A stretch of DNA of 64,000 nucleotides from Isoetes taiwanensis (taxonomy: Eukaryota > Streptophyta > Lycopodiopsida > Isoetales > Isoetaceae): the NCBI GenBank assembly GCA_021234155.1, contig JAJEKV010000114.1, positions 1,501,654 through 1,565,653 of the forward strand. Reading direction: 5' to 3'. Below are positions 25,836 to 37,689 of the stretch, piece after piece (the stretch's first letter is position 1; each line of letters starts with the position of its first letter). The notes below the pieces were generated by a model. It was given only the letters and a program-made list of their open reading frames with translations, did no database searches and had not been told where the DNA came from. Position numbers and translations under genes: made by a program.

Positions 25836-28796
25836 CGGGTACCCATGGGATGATGGAGAAAGATTGGAAGGTGCCCACGGCTGTGACATAGTATGCCTGA
25901 CGGAGACATGGGAGCATAACGTCAAAAGGCTACAAGAGGAGGGAGGATACCAACTGTTCACATGCTGGAAAGACAGGGACTTTAAAATAGGGAGGGGGAG
26001 TGCAGGTTTGGCTTGTTATACAAAGAATAGTGCAGTTAACAACGCATGTATGTTACATTCAGATATCAATAAAAGATATATGGTTTTGAGTATCCAATTG
26101 AAAAACAAACAAGATATGGTTCTGATAATTACATATTACCCGCCAAACAGTGATAAGCTAGAATTGTTGGAACTGGGAGAGACTATAACGAAATGGAAGG
26201 AGCAAGGACCAATGATCATAGTAGGAGATCTAAATGCCGTAACTGCATGAGAACAGTGCACAAAGCACGCACACCTGGATGAGAAAGATGGTCAGATAGT
26301 GTATACGACGAGGGCACAGGAATGGCAGAGGGATACAGAAGATAAGGCAGAGGTCAATGCTAGAGGTGAATTATTGTTGGAAGTCTGCACGGCAACAGGG
26401 ATGATTATAGCTAATGGTGTGGGAAAATGGAGGGGATCAGGAGGTTTCACGAGCCAAAACACACATGGTAAGAGCATAGTGGATTATATAATTGTGAACG
26501 ATCAAGCGGCGGAAAAGATAGAAGGACTGATGCTACAAGAATGGCCGACTGGGAAAAGGGAAAGCCATAGACCGATTAAACTAATAATCGGGCTAGGGGG
26601 AACGCCACAAAAAGATAGCACAGAAAGAAAGGAAGATAATAAAGACAGGGTGAAGATTCAGTTCCAGGAGAAATACGCAGAAACCTTCACCCAAATGATC
26701 AAGGAGGAAATGGGAGAATGGAACTGGGGAAAGCACAGTGCAAGTGAGAACGGAAACACCCTAAATGACATCATGGTAAGGGTAGCAACAGAGGTGTTTG
26801 GGAAAAAGATCAAAATCAGGAAGAACAGGGCATTCAGAGCTTCAGTATGGTATGATGATGAGTGTAGAGAATACAAGAGGAATGTAAGAAAACACAGGGG
26901 AAAGGAGACATACCGGGAAGAAAAGGCAGCATACATAAGATTACTAAAGAAGAAGAGATACAATAACCTGTTACAACACCAATGGTACATGGGGAAAATG
27001 CTGAAAAAACAGCCCCGAAGATTTTGGAGAGGACTCAAAAACAAAGGAGGGGGTGGCAATATGAAAACAAAGAACGAGCAAGATGACATTGGAACCGAGG
27101 GATGGGAGAGTTACCTGGACAAATTATACAAGACAGGGGCACCTCCAGTACCAATACCAATACAGCATGATCAGGACAAACCATGCTTCAACATGTTAGA
27201 AGTAATGCTAGCCCTAAACAGGATGGCCAATCATAAAGCACCGGATCTATACGGACTAACCGTGGAATCAATGAAGTGTGCCAAACAAAATCGGACATGT
27301 GTTACGTGACATTTTCAATGGCATCATACATACAGGACTTCCAGACAGATGGACATACAATAGAGTCATACCTCTACATAAGGCGAGGAAAACGTAAAAA
27401 GATCCGTGGAATTACAGGATCGATAATGGTAAGCTCGATTTTCGCAAAATGGTTTGGAAAGGTATTGGATAACAAACTAAAGAAATGGGCGAAGAAGGAA
27501 ATATGAGAGCACAAGGGCAAGGGTTCAGACCGAGCACTCAACCACAGATCACCCTCGTGACCCTTCTGATATTAATAGAGCGTAACAAAGTGCGGGAAGG
27601 AAAATAATCTGCTGCTTTGTAGATTTCAGAAAAGCATTTGATACAGTCCCGAGAGAGAAGTTGCTAAAAAGATTGATGGACATGCAAGCCCCGAGAAATA
27701 TGGTAGGATCGATAGCAAGACTATACCACAAGGTGTATGCTAAGATGGAACAGAAGGACAAACCGATAATCTGGATACACCGGTAAAGCTGTGGCTGCCC
27801 GCTATCCCCAACTCTGTTTGGAATATACATAGACGCACTACAGGGGTACATAGCAGAGCAGCATGGAGACGAGTATGCCCCCACATTAGGAGACACGAAG
27901 GTACCGATAATGCTATATGCGGATGACCTTAGTATGATGGCAACAAAGAACAAAGGAATGCAATGATCGCCAAAAATTCTAGAACAATTCGGCGGAGGAT
28001 ACAGTATGACAAAGAATCTAGCAAAAACTAAGATAGTCATCTTTGGACACAAGAACATGCATAAACCTTTCAGATATAAAGGTGAAGAGATAGAGGAACC
28101 AACAGAATACAGATATCTAGGTTATGATGCGCATGGCACAGGGAAATGGGCCAAAGGAGCTACCGCTAGATTCCAATCAGCTATAGGAAGCTACTTTAAC
28201 ATGAAAAACTTCTGTAACAGAAGTAGAATAACTGATTGGGACATCAAATGTTATCTATTCAGTGCGGCAATAGCCACCACTCAGTTGTACGGAAAGCGAA
28301 GCATGGGGACCGTGGTTTAACGAAAAGAAACTGGGAAAAGCAGGAAGGAATACTTAGGCAATGGCACAGACAGGAATTCAGGGTAAGGACAAACACGCCG
28401 CTGACAATCATGGTCCTCGAGACAGGGCAGAAACCAATGGAAGTGAGAGCATGGGAAAGAACCATAAGGTACCGCCGAGACAACGCCGGAGACATACAAG
28501 GAAAACCATCCAAAGATTGCAATCACGTAATCAAAGAAAATCACATATCCTCGAAAAGCACCGGATGGTTTAAAGAAGTGGCAACATGGACCGCATGTGA
28601 TGGGATTAAACCCGAAAGTGATCTAATAGAAGAGGGGCAAAGAATGAGGAGTGGGCGACATAGCGACAAGAGCATGGTCAGCAGAGGCATACAAGACCCA
28701 AGACAGATCGCTCATACAAGTTTTCAATCCGCACCAACAAATGGGACATCGAATATACCGATAACATATTGGGGAAAAACAGAAGGGACACACTAG
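25819..28796 (+). pseudogene. LINE T ORF2 (endonuclease plus reverse transcriptase), multiply broken
   Basis: The endonuclease starts near SNCDGYPWDDGERLEG, with CLTETWEHN, YYPPNSDKL and IIVGDLNAVTA before an in-frame TGA at 26,248. It then continues in the 26,299-27,309 frame with GKSIVDYIIV and ESHRPIKLII, where SHR replaces the usual SDH. The reverse transcriptase is split: CCFVDFRKAFDTVPREKL near 27,620, GCPLSPTLFGIYIDALQGY near 27,800, and IMLYADDLSMMA near 27,910 with both aspartates present. A thumb-like segment reads EPTEYRYLGYD. At least four stops or shifts make it non-functional. Confidence 0.75.
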
Positions 28797-29327
28797 CCAG
28801 ATTTAGAATGGGAAGCCATGATCTAAGAATCGAAAAAGACAGTGGAGAGGGGTAGACAAGGAGGACAGATATGCGAGTCCGTGGACGGGGAGAATAGAGG
28901 ATGAGAACCATATGATTAGTGATCACCGATATACCTGGAGACATCGTGGACGATATAGAAATATAAGGTGGGGAACCAAATCATAGGCTGATGGAGATGA
29001 CAGAATCATTACAGATCCGCGACGCGATCCACGTAATGACGCACTGCATTACGCAGAAGTACACAAAGAAAGAGGGCTTGTGATATGATCCGTACAAAAC
29101 GAGTCGTATAAGCCTCACACAAATTGCTCAGCTAAAGGCTGATTGATAACGACGCATCACTGCACGGCCAAGAAGCCGAGGTAAAGCGGGATGCCGGTAT
29201 TAAAAGAAAAAAGTCAGCCTTCAGAAAAGGGTACATTATAACAGCGTGATGTGCTAGTAGCACCCTTTTAGGGAGCTCGCCCATGCTACACAAGTCCAGG
29301 GGCCTTATGGCACAAGGGACATAAATG
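28797..29327 (+). other. 3' untranslated region of LINE T
   Basis: There is no coding frame. The end contains GGGGCCTTATGGCACAAGGGAC (written here only as positions 29,299-29,320), forming a weak three-pair hairpin GCC-TTAT-GGC at 29,302-29,311. It then ends in ATAAATG and the (TATTC)n tail. This resembles the hairpin and ATAA-type ends of families E and B. Confidence 0.45.
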
Positions 29328-29361
29328 TATTCTATTCTATTCTATTCTATTCTATTCTATA
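29328..29361. repeat. (TATTC)n pentanucleotide tail of LINE T
   Basis: Almost seven copies of the pentamer, directly after the LINE 3' end; the matching tract is at 21,204. Confidence 0.95.
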
Positions 29362-29596
29362 ATGTCCATTTGCAATAAATGCACAGGTCATAATTTAACA
29401 TATGACATGAATAAATATGACAAGGCATTCTGAAGTTAGACGAGTTGACAAAGCCATAATGGAAAAATTAAAAGGAATGTGAAAATAGATTTCCTAAATT
29501 TTGGTTAGGCAGTTGTAATCATTTACAAAGCCTTTTGGAAAAAATACGTCCACGTCTTATTAAAATACGTTGCCTCTGTCTATAGTGTCCTGATGC
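29362..29596. other. No recognised feature
   Basis: AT-rich sequence between the LINE T tail and the start of homology to the second recombinase copy. Nothing recognised. Confidence 0.4.
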
Positions 29597-31690
29597 ATAT
29601 GTAATTTAAGTGAAGCTTTTCTTCATGAAGACCTGAGTTCTGTTGAGTGGAGATGTTTAGGAATGGATGTGCCTTCATTCTGTTTGGATCCTGATGGAGA
29701 TCTTGTAGCTTCTGTTCTGAAAGATACCACAAACATTCTTGATGTGCATGGAGTTTCTAATGCGGATGGAGATTCTGCAAAAGATGTTGTTTGCCTCATC
29801 AATGATGACGTGATGGAGATGCAAGAGTACAATAATTCTGAAAACATAGATTCTGCTGATAAGGGAAAAGGAAAGGCAGTAGCTATTAGTAGTGAGTTTG
29901 CAGCTTTTATTAGTTCTGAATCTTCAAGTCGTGGTCTTTCTGAGTTTGAGGGAGATTTAGTGAGTGAGTTTGGAGAAGATGTTATTGCAAAGTATATGAG
30001 GGATGTAGACATATCTGGAATAATGAAGCTTGTTCCAATTCCAAATAATCCTACCGTGTTATCTAATGGTGCAAGAGTTCCTTTTGTTGAGCTCGATGAG
30101 GAGCTTCAGAAGAAAGTTGAAGCTGGAGGTATTTCTAGATCTGCTGCAAAAATTCAGTGGGCACGAAAACGGTTTGATTTGTGGAGGGAATTTTCAAGAC
30201 TTTCTCTTGACAAGAGAATTGAAGAGATGGAGCTTGTGGATTTGCTCCTTTGTTGGAAAAGTTTATTCTACAAGTTACAAAGAATAATGGGAGCTACTAT
30301 CCGCCAGAATCGTAAGTTTTTAGTTTTGTGTATTTAGTTTTGAGTTAATTTTAGTTAGGAAGTTCTAACTTACTGGTTTGTTTGCAGATTGCAAGACTTA
30401 TTTCGGAAATTTGGTAGCATGATTCGAAGGCATCAGGAAATTAGAGTGGCAAATACTGGAATTGAAGAGCATACCTTTGATATCCACAAGTCTCCAATCT
30501 TTGAGCAAGCACGCTTGGCCTGTATAGCATCAATGAGGAGGTCTAGGAAGACTCCTGGAATATGCTAGAAGCGTAAGAAAGTGGATGAAATCTCTTTTTC
30601 TGATGAGAAGTCTTTATTAGCAGATTTAGACCATCAAATCCATCACGCTAAGGGTCTGCAAAGAAGATTCCTGTATTATTGTGTGGCACGATTTGCCATT
30701 CATGGACAGAATGAACTCCATCAGATTTTGGTGACTGATTTTATTGTTGGTCACGAGAATTAATGAACGGTTAAGTAAGAATTATGATGTTGATATGAAT
30801 CATTATCAGGAAGAGCAATTTAGAATGCCGTGCAGGTGTTTTGATTCTGATGTCATTCTTACTTTCAAGCAACTTGAGAGACATTTGGCTGTGGGAAAAC
30901 CTGATAAGGAAGGAAAAATTATGAGGTTTTGTTTTATGCAGCCCATTCAAAATCATAAGTCTACTCAATGGTACAATTCTGCGAACAGGGTGAGTGCACG
31001 GACACTTGCTAAATGGGTGAAATATATTTTGTCTACTGTGGGAGTTGAGGGAAAGTATTCTGGAAAATCTGGACGAACAACTGTAATCTCTAGAATGGTT
31101 AGGGCAGGCGTTCTGCAACCTGTTGGTATGCGAATTACTGGTCAACGAACTTCTGAAGCTTATAATAGGTACATTTCTTCTGGTTATTGTTTTTTTTTAA
31201 TTGGTTTGTTGTTTTCTGACTGCATGTTTTTCAGGTATGACGACACTAAATCTTCAAGCTAAGTGTGCCATGAATGTAGTCAGTAAACCTTTTGATGATA
31301 AAGGTGAGCGAAGGATGTTTGATGAAGTTTACAAAGAAGAACTCAAGAAGATTGATAGTCTTGAGTGTGCTGGTCATGGTAACTCTTCCGTTCTTCATGA
31401 TGTTCAGAATGCTTTTCCTGCGTCTGTAGATCCAAATCCTTCTCTTGTAATGACAGTGAATAGTTCTGATATAGGAAGTGTAGATGAAGAGTCATTGGAA
31501 GTGAAAAATCAGCTCATACAATTCAATCAAGATTGTGAGACGCTCGCAGCAAGTTCTCCTGCTCTTAGACGCGTACTAGGTTTGCAGGTGCAGGTGGCTA
31601 ATATTTCTGGTGGAACTTTTCAAAACTGCAGCATTGTGAAGGACGAGAGTTAGGAGACTTTATGCAGCAATTCATGAAAAAAGACTAGCC
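29597..31690 (+). pseudogene. Crypton/DUF3504-type tyrosine recombinase, copy P
   Basis: This gene resembles DUF3504 (KIAA1958-like) proteins, which derive from Crypton tyrosine recombinases. An acidic N-terminus precedes a core-binding-like region (IQWARKRFDLWREFSRLS). An intron at 30,312-30,387 (GTAAGT to TTTGCAG) splits PPES from IARL. Then come CVARFAIHGQNELHQI (first Arg region), WYNSANRVSARTLAKWV, KYSGKSGRTTVISRM, TGQRTSEAYNRY (candidate Tyr) and a C-terminal coil ending ISGGTFQNCSIV. A second intron follows AATAG (31,169) and ends at TTTTTCAG. Compared with copy N it has a stop after GIC (about 30,567), a deletion of about 20 bp near 30,760, a 2-bp loss near 31,243 and a 12-bp deletion near the end. 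The 5' exon is missing. Confidence 0.75.
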
Positions 31691-32358
31691 CTTTGATCTA
31701 CTCTGTGCTTTGTGCTTTGATCTACTCTTATCTGCTCTGAGTTCTTGATTTTATCTACTCTGATGTACTGATGCAACTAGAATGTTGTGTCTACTTTTGT
31801 ATGGTTTTTCGTTTTATCAATATAAAACTCTTTGAAAGTCTATTCAATGTTTTTTATGAATCGTATGATTATGACATTGTTAAAAGTTTTAGAGTTGTGA
31901 ATTCTAAAGTTCCTAGAATGTTCAATAGAAATGCAGAATGTTAAGCTCAAACAGAATGGTAACCTCAAACTGAATGTTCACGTAAGCCTTACATTCCTTA
32001 AAAGAATTTATGGCAATATAGGATTGGACAACAAGTCAGAAAATAGGACACCTGACATTTACGTTCACGTTAAGCAGTGTAAAAAAAAAATTGACACACG
32101 AAGCGTACCTTAAATGCCGAAGTTGCGGTTGAGAGACACCGTCGAGTACGCCAAAGAAATGCAATGCCCTATTCCAAGCGACTTTTCAGCCAACAGTGGC
32201 AGGTATGAATCGTGGCTTGCTATGTGCTCTGCATGTTCTGGACCATTGAATATAAGTACAACCGTGCCATTATGTTATTAGAATTCTATCTAGGGCTCCC
32301 CATGCACCATACCCAGTTACACCGATTGAAAAAGTCCATAAGATAAGCTTCTAAACGG
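31691..32358. other. 3' flank of recombinase copy P, with possible terminal repeat at 32,036-32,065
   Basis: Homology to copy N ends at about 31,742. The rest is AT-rich to 32,036-32,065, where TCAGAAAATAGGACACCTG and the following bases recur near 43,104-43,134. A short open frame at 32,114 (MPKLRLRDTVEYAKEMQCPI) ends at GGCAG|GTATGA, a possible splice site, and might be a small host exon. Nothing else recognised. Confidence 0.45.
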
Positions 32359-32739
32359 ATGAACTCCATGCTCCTGAAAGATGAAATTCGCAAGCTCCCG
32401 GATGAGGTTGCGGAGAAAGTATTTGGAAGATTGGATGATTTCGGAGATCTGGCTCGATTTTCTCTTGTCTCCAAGCACTGGTATCGTTTTATTCGTTCTA
32501 AGCAATGCTGGAGACGTAGAGCTACCATAGGTTGTATGTATGTTTATGATCATAGCGACTGCTCTTCTTATCCCGTTTATAATGGTTTCCAAGCTCTACT
32601 CCCCTGCAATTGTAAAAGGCATGTAAGATCTGCTTGTGTGTACCTTAACACAGGTCTTCTTCCAGGTCAGAAGTGTGACCCATGCATTAGTCCAGAAAAG
32701 GCTTGGATACAGCAGCCATGGCCTGGTGATAAGTTTTGA
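32359..32739 (+). CDS. F-box domain protein fragment
   Basis: A 126-codon open frame. Residues 12-50 form an F-box: LPDEVAEKVFGRLDDFGDLA followed by RFSLVSKHWYRFIRS. F-box proteins link substrates to SCF ubiquitin ligases through SKP1. The rest (CDHSDCSSY region, GFQALLPCNCKRHVRSAC) is Cys-rich and not recognised. Most plant F-box proteins are 300-450 residues with kelch or LRR repeats, so this is either a short member, the first exon of a larger gene, or a truncated pseudogene. It sits in the spacer between the two inverted recombinase copies. Confidence 0.6.
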   Translation: MNSMLLKDEIRKLPDEVAEKVFGRLDDFGDLARFSLVSKHWYRFIRSKQCWRRRATIGCMYVYDHSDCSSYPVYNGFQALLPCNCKRHVRSACVYLNTGLLPGQKCDPCISPEKAWIQQPWPGDKF

Positions 32740-32837
32740 GCAGTCATTGGCATATTCCTGGTATATACTAGCATATATTTAGAATATGCCATAAACCCAC
32801 ATAAACAAGGGCTTGCCCCCCTAGGGGCAACCCAAAA
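32740..32837. other. Spacer between F-box fragment and recombinase copy N
   Basis: There is no recognised feature. The boundary at 32,838 is where homology between the two recombinase copies stops. Confidence 0.4.
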
Positions 32838-34275
32838 ACTCAGAGCAGATAAGAGTAGATCAAAGCACAAAGTACATAGTAGATCAAAGGGCTAGTCTTT
32901 TTTCATGAATTGTTGCATAAAGTCTCCTAACTCTCGTCCTGTCATTTGTGGCATCACAATGCTGCAGTTTTGAAAAGTTCCACCAGAAATATTAGCCACC
33001 TGCACCTGCAAACCTAGTGCGCGTCTAACAGCAGGAGAACTTGCTGCGAGCGTCTCACAATCTTGATTGAATTGTATGAGCTGATTTTTCACTTCCGATG
33101 ACTCTTCATCTACACATTGTCGCTACAAGAGAAGGATTTGGATCTACAGACGCAGGAAAGCATTCTGAACATCATGAAGAACGACAGAGTTACCATGACC
33201 AGCACACTCAAGACTATCAATCTTCTTGAGTTCTTCTTTGTAAACTTCATCAAACATCCTTCGCTCAACTTTATCATCAAAAGGTTTACTAACTACATTC
33301 ATGGCACACTTAGCTTGAAGATTTAGTGTCTTGTCATACCTGAAAAACATGCAGTCAAAAAACAACAAACCAATTAAAAAAAAAAAAAAACAATAAACAG
33401 AATAAATGTACCTATTATAAGCTTCAGAAGTTCGTTGACCAGTAATTTGCATACCAACAGATTGCGGAACGCCTGCCCTAATCATTCTAGAGATTACAGT
33501 TGTTCGTCCAGATTTTCCAGAATACTTTCCCTCAACTCCCACAGTAGACAACATATATTTCACCCATTTAGCAAGTGTCTGTGCACTCACCCTGTTCGCA
33601 TAATTATACCATTGAGTAGACTTATGATTCTGAATGGGCTGCATAAAACAAAACCTCATAATTTTTCCTTCCTTATCAGGTTTTCCCACAGCCAAATGTC
33701 TCTCAAGTTGCTTAAAAGTAAGAATGACATCAGAATCAAAACACCTGCACGGCATTCTAAATTGCTCTTCCTGATAATGATTCATATCAACATCATAATT
33801 CTTACTTAATCGTTCATTGTATTCAAGGTGTTCCTCTCCATTCTCGTGACCAACAATAAAATCAATCACCAAAATCTGATGAAGTTCATTCTGTCCACGA
33901 ATGGCAAATCGTGCCACACAATAATACAGGAATCTTCTTTGCAGAGCCTTAATGTGATGGATTTGATGGTCTAAATCTGCTAATAAAGACTTTTCATCAG
34001 AGAAAGAGATTTCGTCTACTTTCTTACGCTTCTGGCATATTCCAAGAGTCTTCCTAGACCTCCTCATTGATGCTATACAGGCCAAGCGTGCTTGCTCAAA
34101 GATTGGAGACTTGCGGATATCAAAGGTATGACCTTCAGTTCCAGTATTTGCCACTCTAATTTCCTGATGCCTTCGAATCATGCTACCAAATTTCCGAAAT
34201 AAGTCTCGCAATCTTGCAAACAAACCAGTAAGTTAGAACTTCCTAACTAAAATTAATGACAACTTTCTAATGGAG

Positions 34276-37200
34276 AAAGGCATATCTCATTGACAACTTT
34301 CTTTTTCTAGACATTGGGTTGTTACAGAGCTTGATCTTTCTTCTAAACAACTAAGTGGCTCACTCTCTCCTTGGATGAATGGTTTGGACAATCATCAAGA
34401 AAGTAACAGACAAGGAAATATATTATTAACATCATTAGTTCTATAGTTATGAACAAAAATACTAGATGCATTGTAATTCAAAACTAGGTGGTTTACTCTA
34501 GAGGAATGCCAACATGCCAATATTTTGAGTTTGAAAGAACCCATGAGAATACAATTTTTAACAAACTCCAGAACCATGAAAAATCTATCAAAAATAGTAC
34601 ATGATATAAAGTATTTGTAGAATGCTAGAAGGCACTCTTATAGTTTTGGACCAGGTGATTTAGAAGACTTATGATGGCCTTAATATCGATAGCTTATAGA
34701 AATGCAAGAAAGAGAAGACCTTCAAAATGCAAAAAAAATTGCATGCATGGGCTGAATCTCAAATTGCCCATTTGTTCAATAGGGCCTTCTATGAAGGCTT
34801 TTCCATGCAATGGACTCTCAGTAGAGTAGTTCTAATATATAAAGTAAGGGATCACTATTCTCCTGCCAATTTACCACACAATTATGGTTTTGTTGGCAAA
34901 ACTATTTGTCGGAATCCTTGAACAACAGTTGATATCATGGGCGAGGCTTACAAGAGTCACACATTGGGAAGCTTGTCTCCGTGCATCTTCCCCTTTCGTG
35001 GTTGCCTTTGTATACCCATGGACAACTACACCCGGTTGTAGAATTTATGCATGCGCATTCCCAAGCCGAGGTGGAGGAGAGCGGTATTATTTCTATTGAA
35101 CAATTGGTATTTTGGTATTGACATTGCTCCTTGGCAATGGTTTCGTGGAGACATATGGGTTGTTGGATAAAGATATCGGTATATGGGCTTTTGTAGCAAG
35201 TGCTCTTCCTCTAATTAAGAAGGTGGGTAACAAGAGATGCCGGAACTTTGTTCAAGGTATTAAAGAAGGCAAGAAGCTAGTAAGTTCATGCTACTGATTG
35301 CTTACCTCCTCAAGTACTTTATCACCTTCTCGAAAATGGCACTTACGGACTTTGCCTTCTCAATGGCAATCTATCCGAACCTTGTTTGGTCTAAATATAA
35401 TCCTCCAAAGGTAAATGTTCTACTTTGGCGGGTGATTCATCGCCATTGAGAGTTAATGAGATGGTTCATCGCTTTAAGCCGAGTAAGCCCACTTTGCCCA
35501 ATGTGTGAGCGGTGCATTGAAACATTGGAGCACTGTTATATTTGTGTGCAGAGCTGAGTAGTCTTAGGTCTTGGCTGCATTCTCTTTTTGGAGTATCTTT
35601 GGATAGTCAGCACTTTCTTTTGGGTATTTATCCAAATCAGTGGACAGCTTCTAAAAGGATTGCATTTCACATGGCAAAGTCTTGGCTAATATGGAGTGTA
35701 TGGAAGCGAAGGCGAAGAAAGGTCTTTTATGATAAGCGTATTTCTTCTCAATGGTGCTTCAAAAAATTGTAAGAAGTTGTATAATTGCTTTCGGATCTCC
35801 AATTGGCCCTGATCATTATTAAAATTCCAATATGGAGTGATCATATAAAAGTGATTGATGCTTCAGGGACATTTCTTACTTCTGGAAGTACTTTGTAATA
35901 TTTGAGTGTATAATATGAAGTAAAACACGTTCTTCCAAAAAAAAAAAAAAAAAAAAAGAGTCACACACTCGGACATGCCAGTTTTAGACCTAAGCATTCC
36001 AATATGATCATATTTTTGCATTGTGCATCCTGCTCAAGGAAAGCAGGAATAAAAGACATGATGTGCACTTCTGCTTCGTGGATGGGAGAGATTACTACAG
36101 CTGGGTGTCCAACATGAACTGCAAAATGCAGTATATATGCTATATGAAATAGTCCCAGTTGGGGAGCGTGCATCATGCCACCCTATCAACAGAAGTGTGG
36201 GAGTGCGCCAAGGATGTCAACTGTCAACTGTCCCCTATGTTAATTGATCAACTAGAGGAATGAGAGGAATGACTTGCCTTGCATGGAGGAGAAGTCACTG
36301 ATTACATCATTATGCAGTTGATATATGCAGATCATGTGGACCTGCTAGCTATCATTCCAACAAATATGTAATAGCATCTGGATGCATTGAGCACTTTCTG
36401 CCAAGACATTGGAATGAGGGTCAACTTAGCCAAGAGCAAGGTACTTCTCATATCATCTTCTGGACAACCTCACTTCACTTATCAGGGCCAAAATATAGAG
36501 GTGGTACAAGCATACAAAATACCTTGGAGTAGAGTTTACTACCACATGTAACAACGAGCAATGGTCGGTTGGATGGCACTCTATGTCATTCAGGATAATT
36601 GCCACAAAACATAGCTCTATGATTGGTCTCATCAAGCACACTTGTTCAGTACTTTGGTGGAACCAGTTTCTTTTATATGGAGTCGATGTATGAGGGGCTG
36701 CCATTCCAGAAAGCTTTCTAACTCGGCCTCTCAGGGTGAAGTCCACGGTTCTGTAACCAATTCTCCTTCAAGAAACTGCTGCATTCTTGCCTCTATAGCG
36801 TGCCACTTCAGAGTAGCATATACCGTATCGCCAGAAGGTGGTGAACATTGAAAACACCTAACTTTCAAATCTGGTCTACACACTGGCCATGGGTCCACAA
36901 CGTCTTAAAGCCCCTATTGAAAGGAGAAACATGCAGGTTAGTTCACCAGATGGAGTGTCTAGGAGCAAGGATGTGAACAGGTGCAGCATAATAAAGATCA
37001 CACTCACTTGAAACAGTATCTCAATATATCCTTGCTTAGTAAGCTTTGGGATGGCCATGCTTTATAAAAGATCAACATCGCACACTATAAAAGCCAGATT
37101 AATGCCACACTTGCTCGTGGCCCACAATAGTACCTATTATCATATTTGTCCATGAAGAGGAGTAGAGCAGTTGCATCCATTTATATTGGTGCATACTCCT

Positions 37201-37364
37201 TCAAAATTAAAATAGGCAGATGGAGCTATGAGCATGAAAACTGAATATGTCAACATTGCCAGATGGAAGCCACTGAAAATGAATACCAAATGCTTCATCT
37301 TTCCCGATCTAATCAACTCATACATTGCTCTTGCAGACGCTTGCAGGAATGGCAACTATTCTCC
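34276..37364 (+). repeat. Left arm of 3.1-kb inverted repeat
   Basis: The outer end TGGAGAAAGGCATATCTCAT (34,276) pairs with the arm ending at 41,692. Several matching landmarks run in opposite order: RT fragment, poly(A), RT core and C-terminal segments. The arms differ by scattered substitutions and small indels, so they are close but not identical copies. Contents are a non-coding outer 0.4 kb, LINE B remnants and a LINE A insertion. Confidence 0.9.
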
Positions 37365-37600
37365 TTTATTCTGGAGGTTCTCAACGAAGCAAGATGAAAT
37401 AAATTCTGCACCAACACATTGATATGTACAAATGTAAGATATAAGTTTTTTAACAAGTCCATTATTGTTACCTTTTTTCTCTTGAAAACCCTTCGAGGCA
37501 GGATTTTTTTATCCTAGGTAATAATAGGCTTGTTGTGCTCTTTTTCTTGTATTGGGTCCCAGAGACCTTATAGTCTTCGTGGAGGATAAAATTCAATTTC
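34620..37600 (+). mobile_element. LINE family B, left copy (RT to 3' end), interrupted by LINE A
   Basis: Reverse transcriptase remnants begin near HAWAESQIAHLFNRAFYEGF and SRVVLIYKVRD. They resume after LINE A with HASFRPKHSNMI, then GVRQGCQLS near 36,196 and YADHVDLL near 36,325, where the second Asp of YADD is His. The end at 37,440-37,600 matches other family B ends: GAAAACCCTTCGAGGC, TTGGGTCCCAGAGACC and GGATAAAATTC. All frames are broken. The final 0.24 kb lies outside the inverted repeat. Confidence 0.75.
34964..35956 (+). mobile_element. LINE A (plant L1-type, zf-RVT), left copy with poly(A) and 11-bp TSD
   Basis: A 1-kb 5'-truncated L1-type LINE ends in a poly(A) tract (35,937-35,957). 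It is flanked by AGAGTCACACA at 34,953-34,963 and 35,957-35,967, a clear target-site duplication within LINE B. It encodes only the C-terminal zinc-binding domain (Cys pattern LCPMCERCIETLEHC). Frames are broken in this arm. Confidence 0.85.
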
Positions 37601-37689
37601 ATTGATTGAACAATTTAAAAAGCTTATGTGGAAATTTGAAAGTGAATTATTACGAGTTTAGGAGATCCCAGAAAACACTAATGTAAAAG
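37365..37689. other. Central spacer of the inverted repeat
   Basis: It contains the LINE B 3' end (to about 37,600) and 90 bp of unrecognised AT-rich DNA ending AATGTAAAAGG. This edge resembles TTAAAGG at the other side of LINE C, consistent with a short target duplication. Confidence 0.6.

Larger units (their letters stand above)
21224..29327 (+). mobile_element. LINE family T, full length (8.1 kb), bounded by (TATTC)n
   Basis: A plus-strand non-LTR retrotransposon. It has a 3.5-kb leader with a Cys-rich frame and tandem repeats, ORF1 (24,742-25,835), ORF2 with endonuclease and reverse transcriptase (25,819 to about 28,800), and a 3' untranslated part ending GGGACATAAATG before (TATTC)n. 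Both ends touch the same pentamer, suggesting insertion into a pentamer repeat or a duplicated tail. ORF2 has several stops and shifts, so the copy is dead. Confidence 0.8.

Noticed and set aside
25493-25961. Several minus-strand frames over 90 codons opposite LINE T ORF1/ORF2
   Set aside because: They are shadows of the plus-strand coding sequence and lack motifs.
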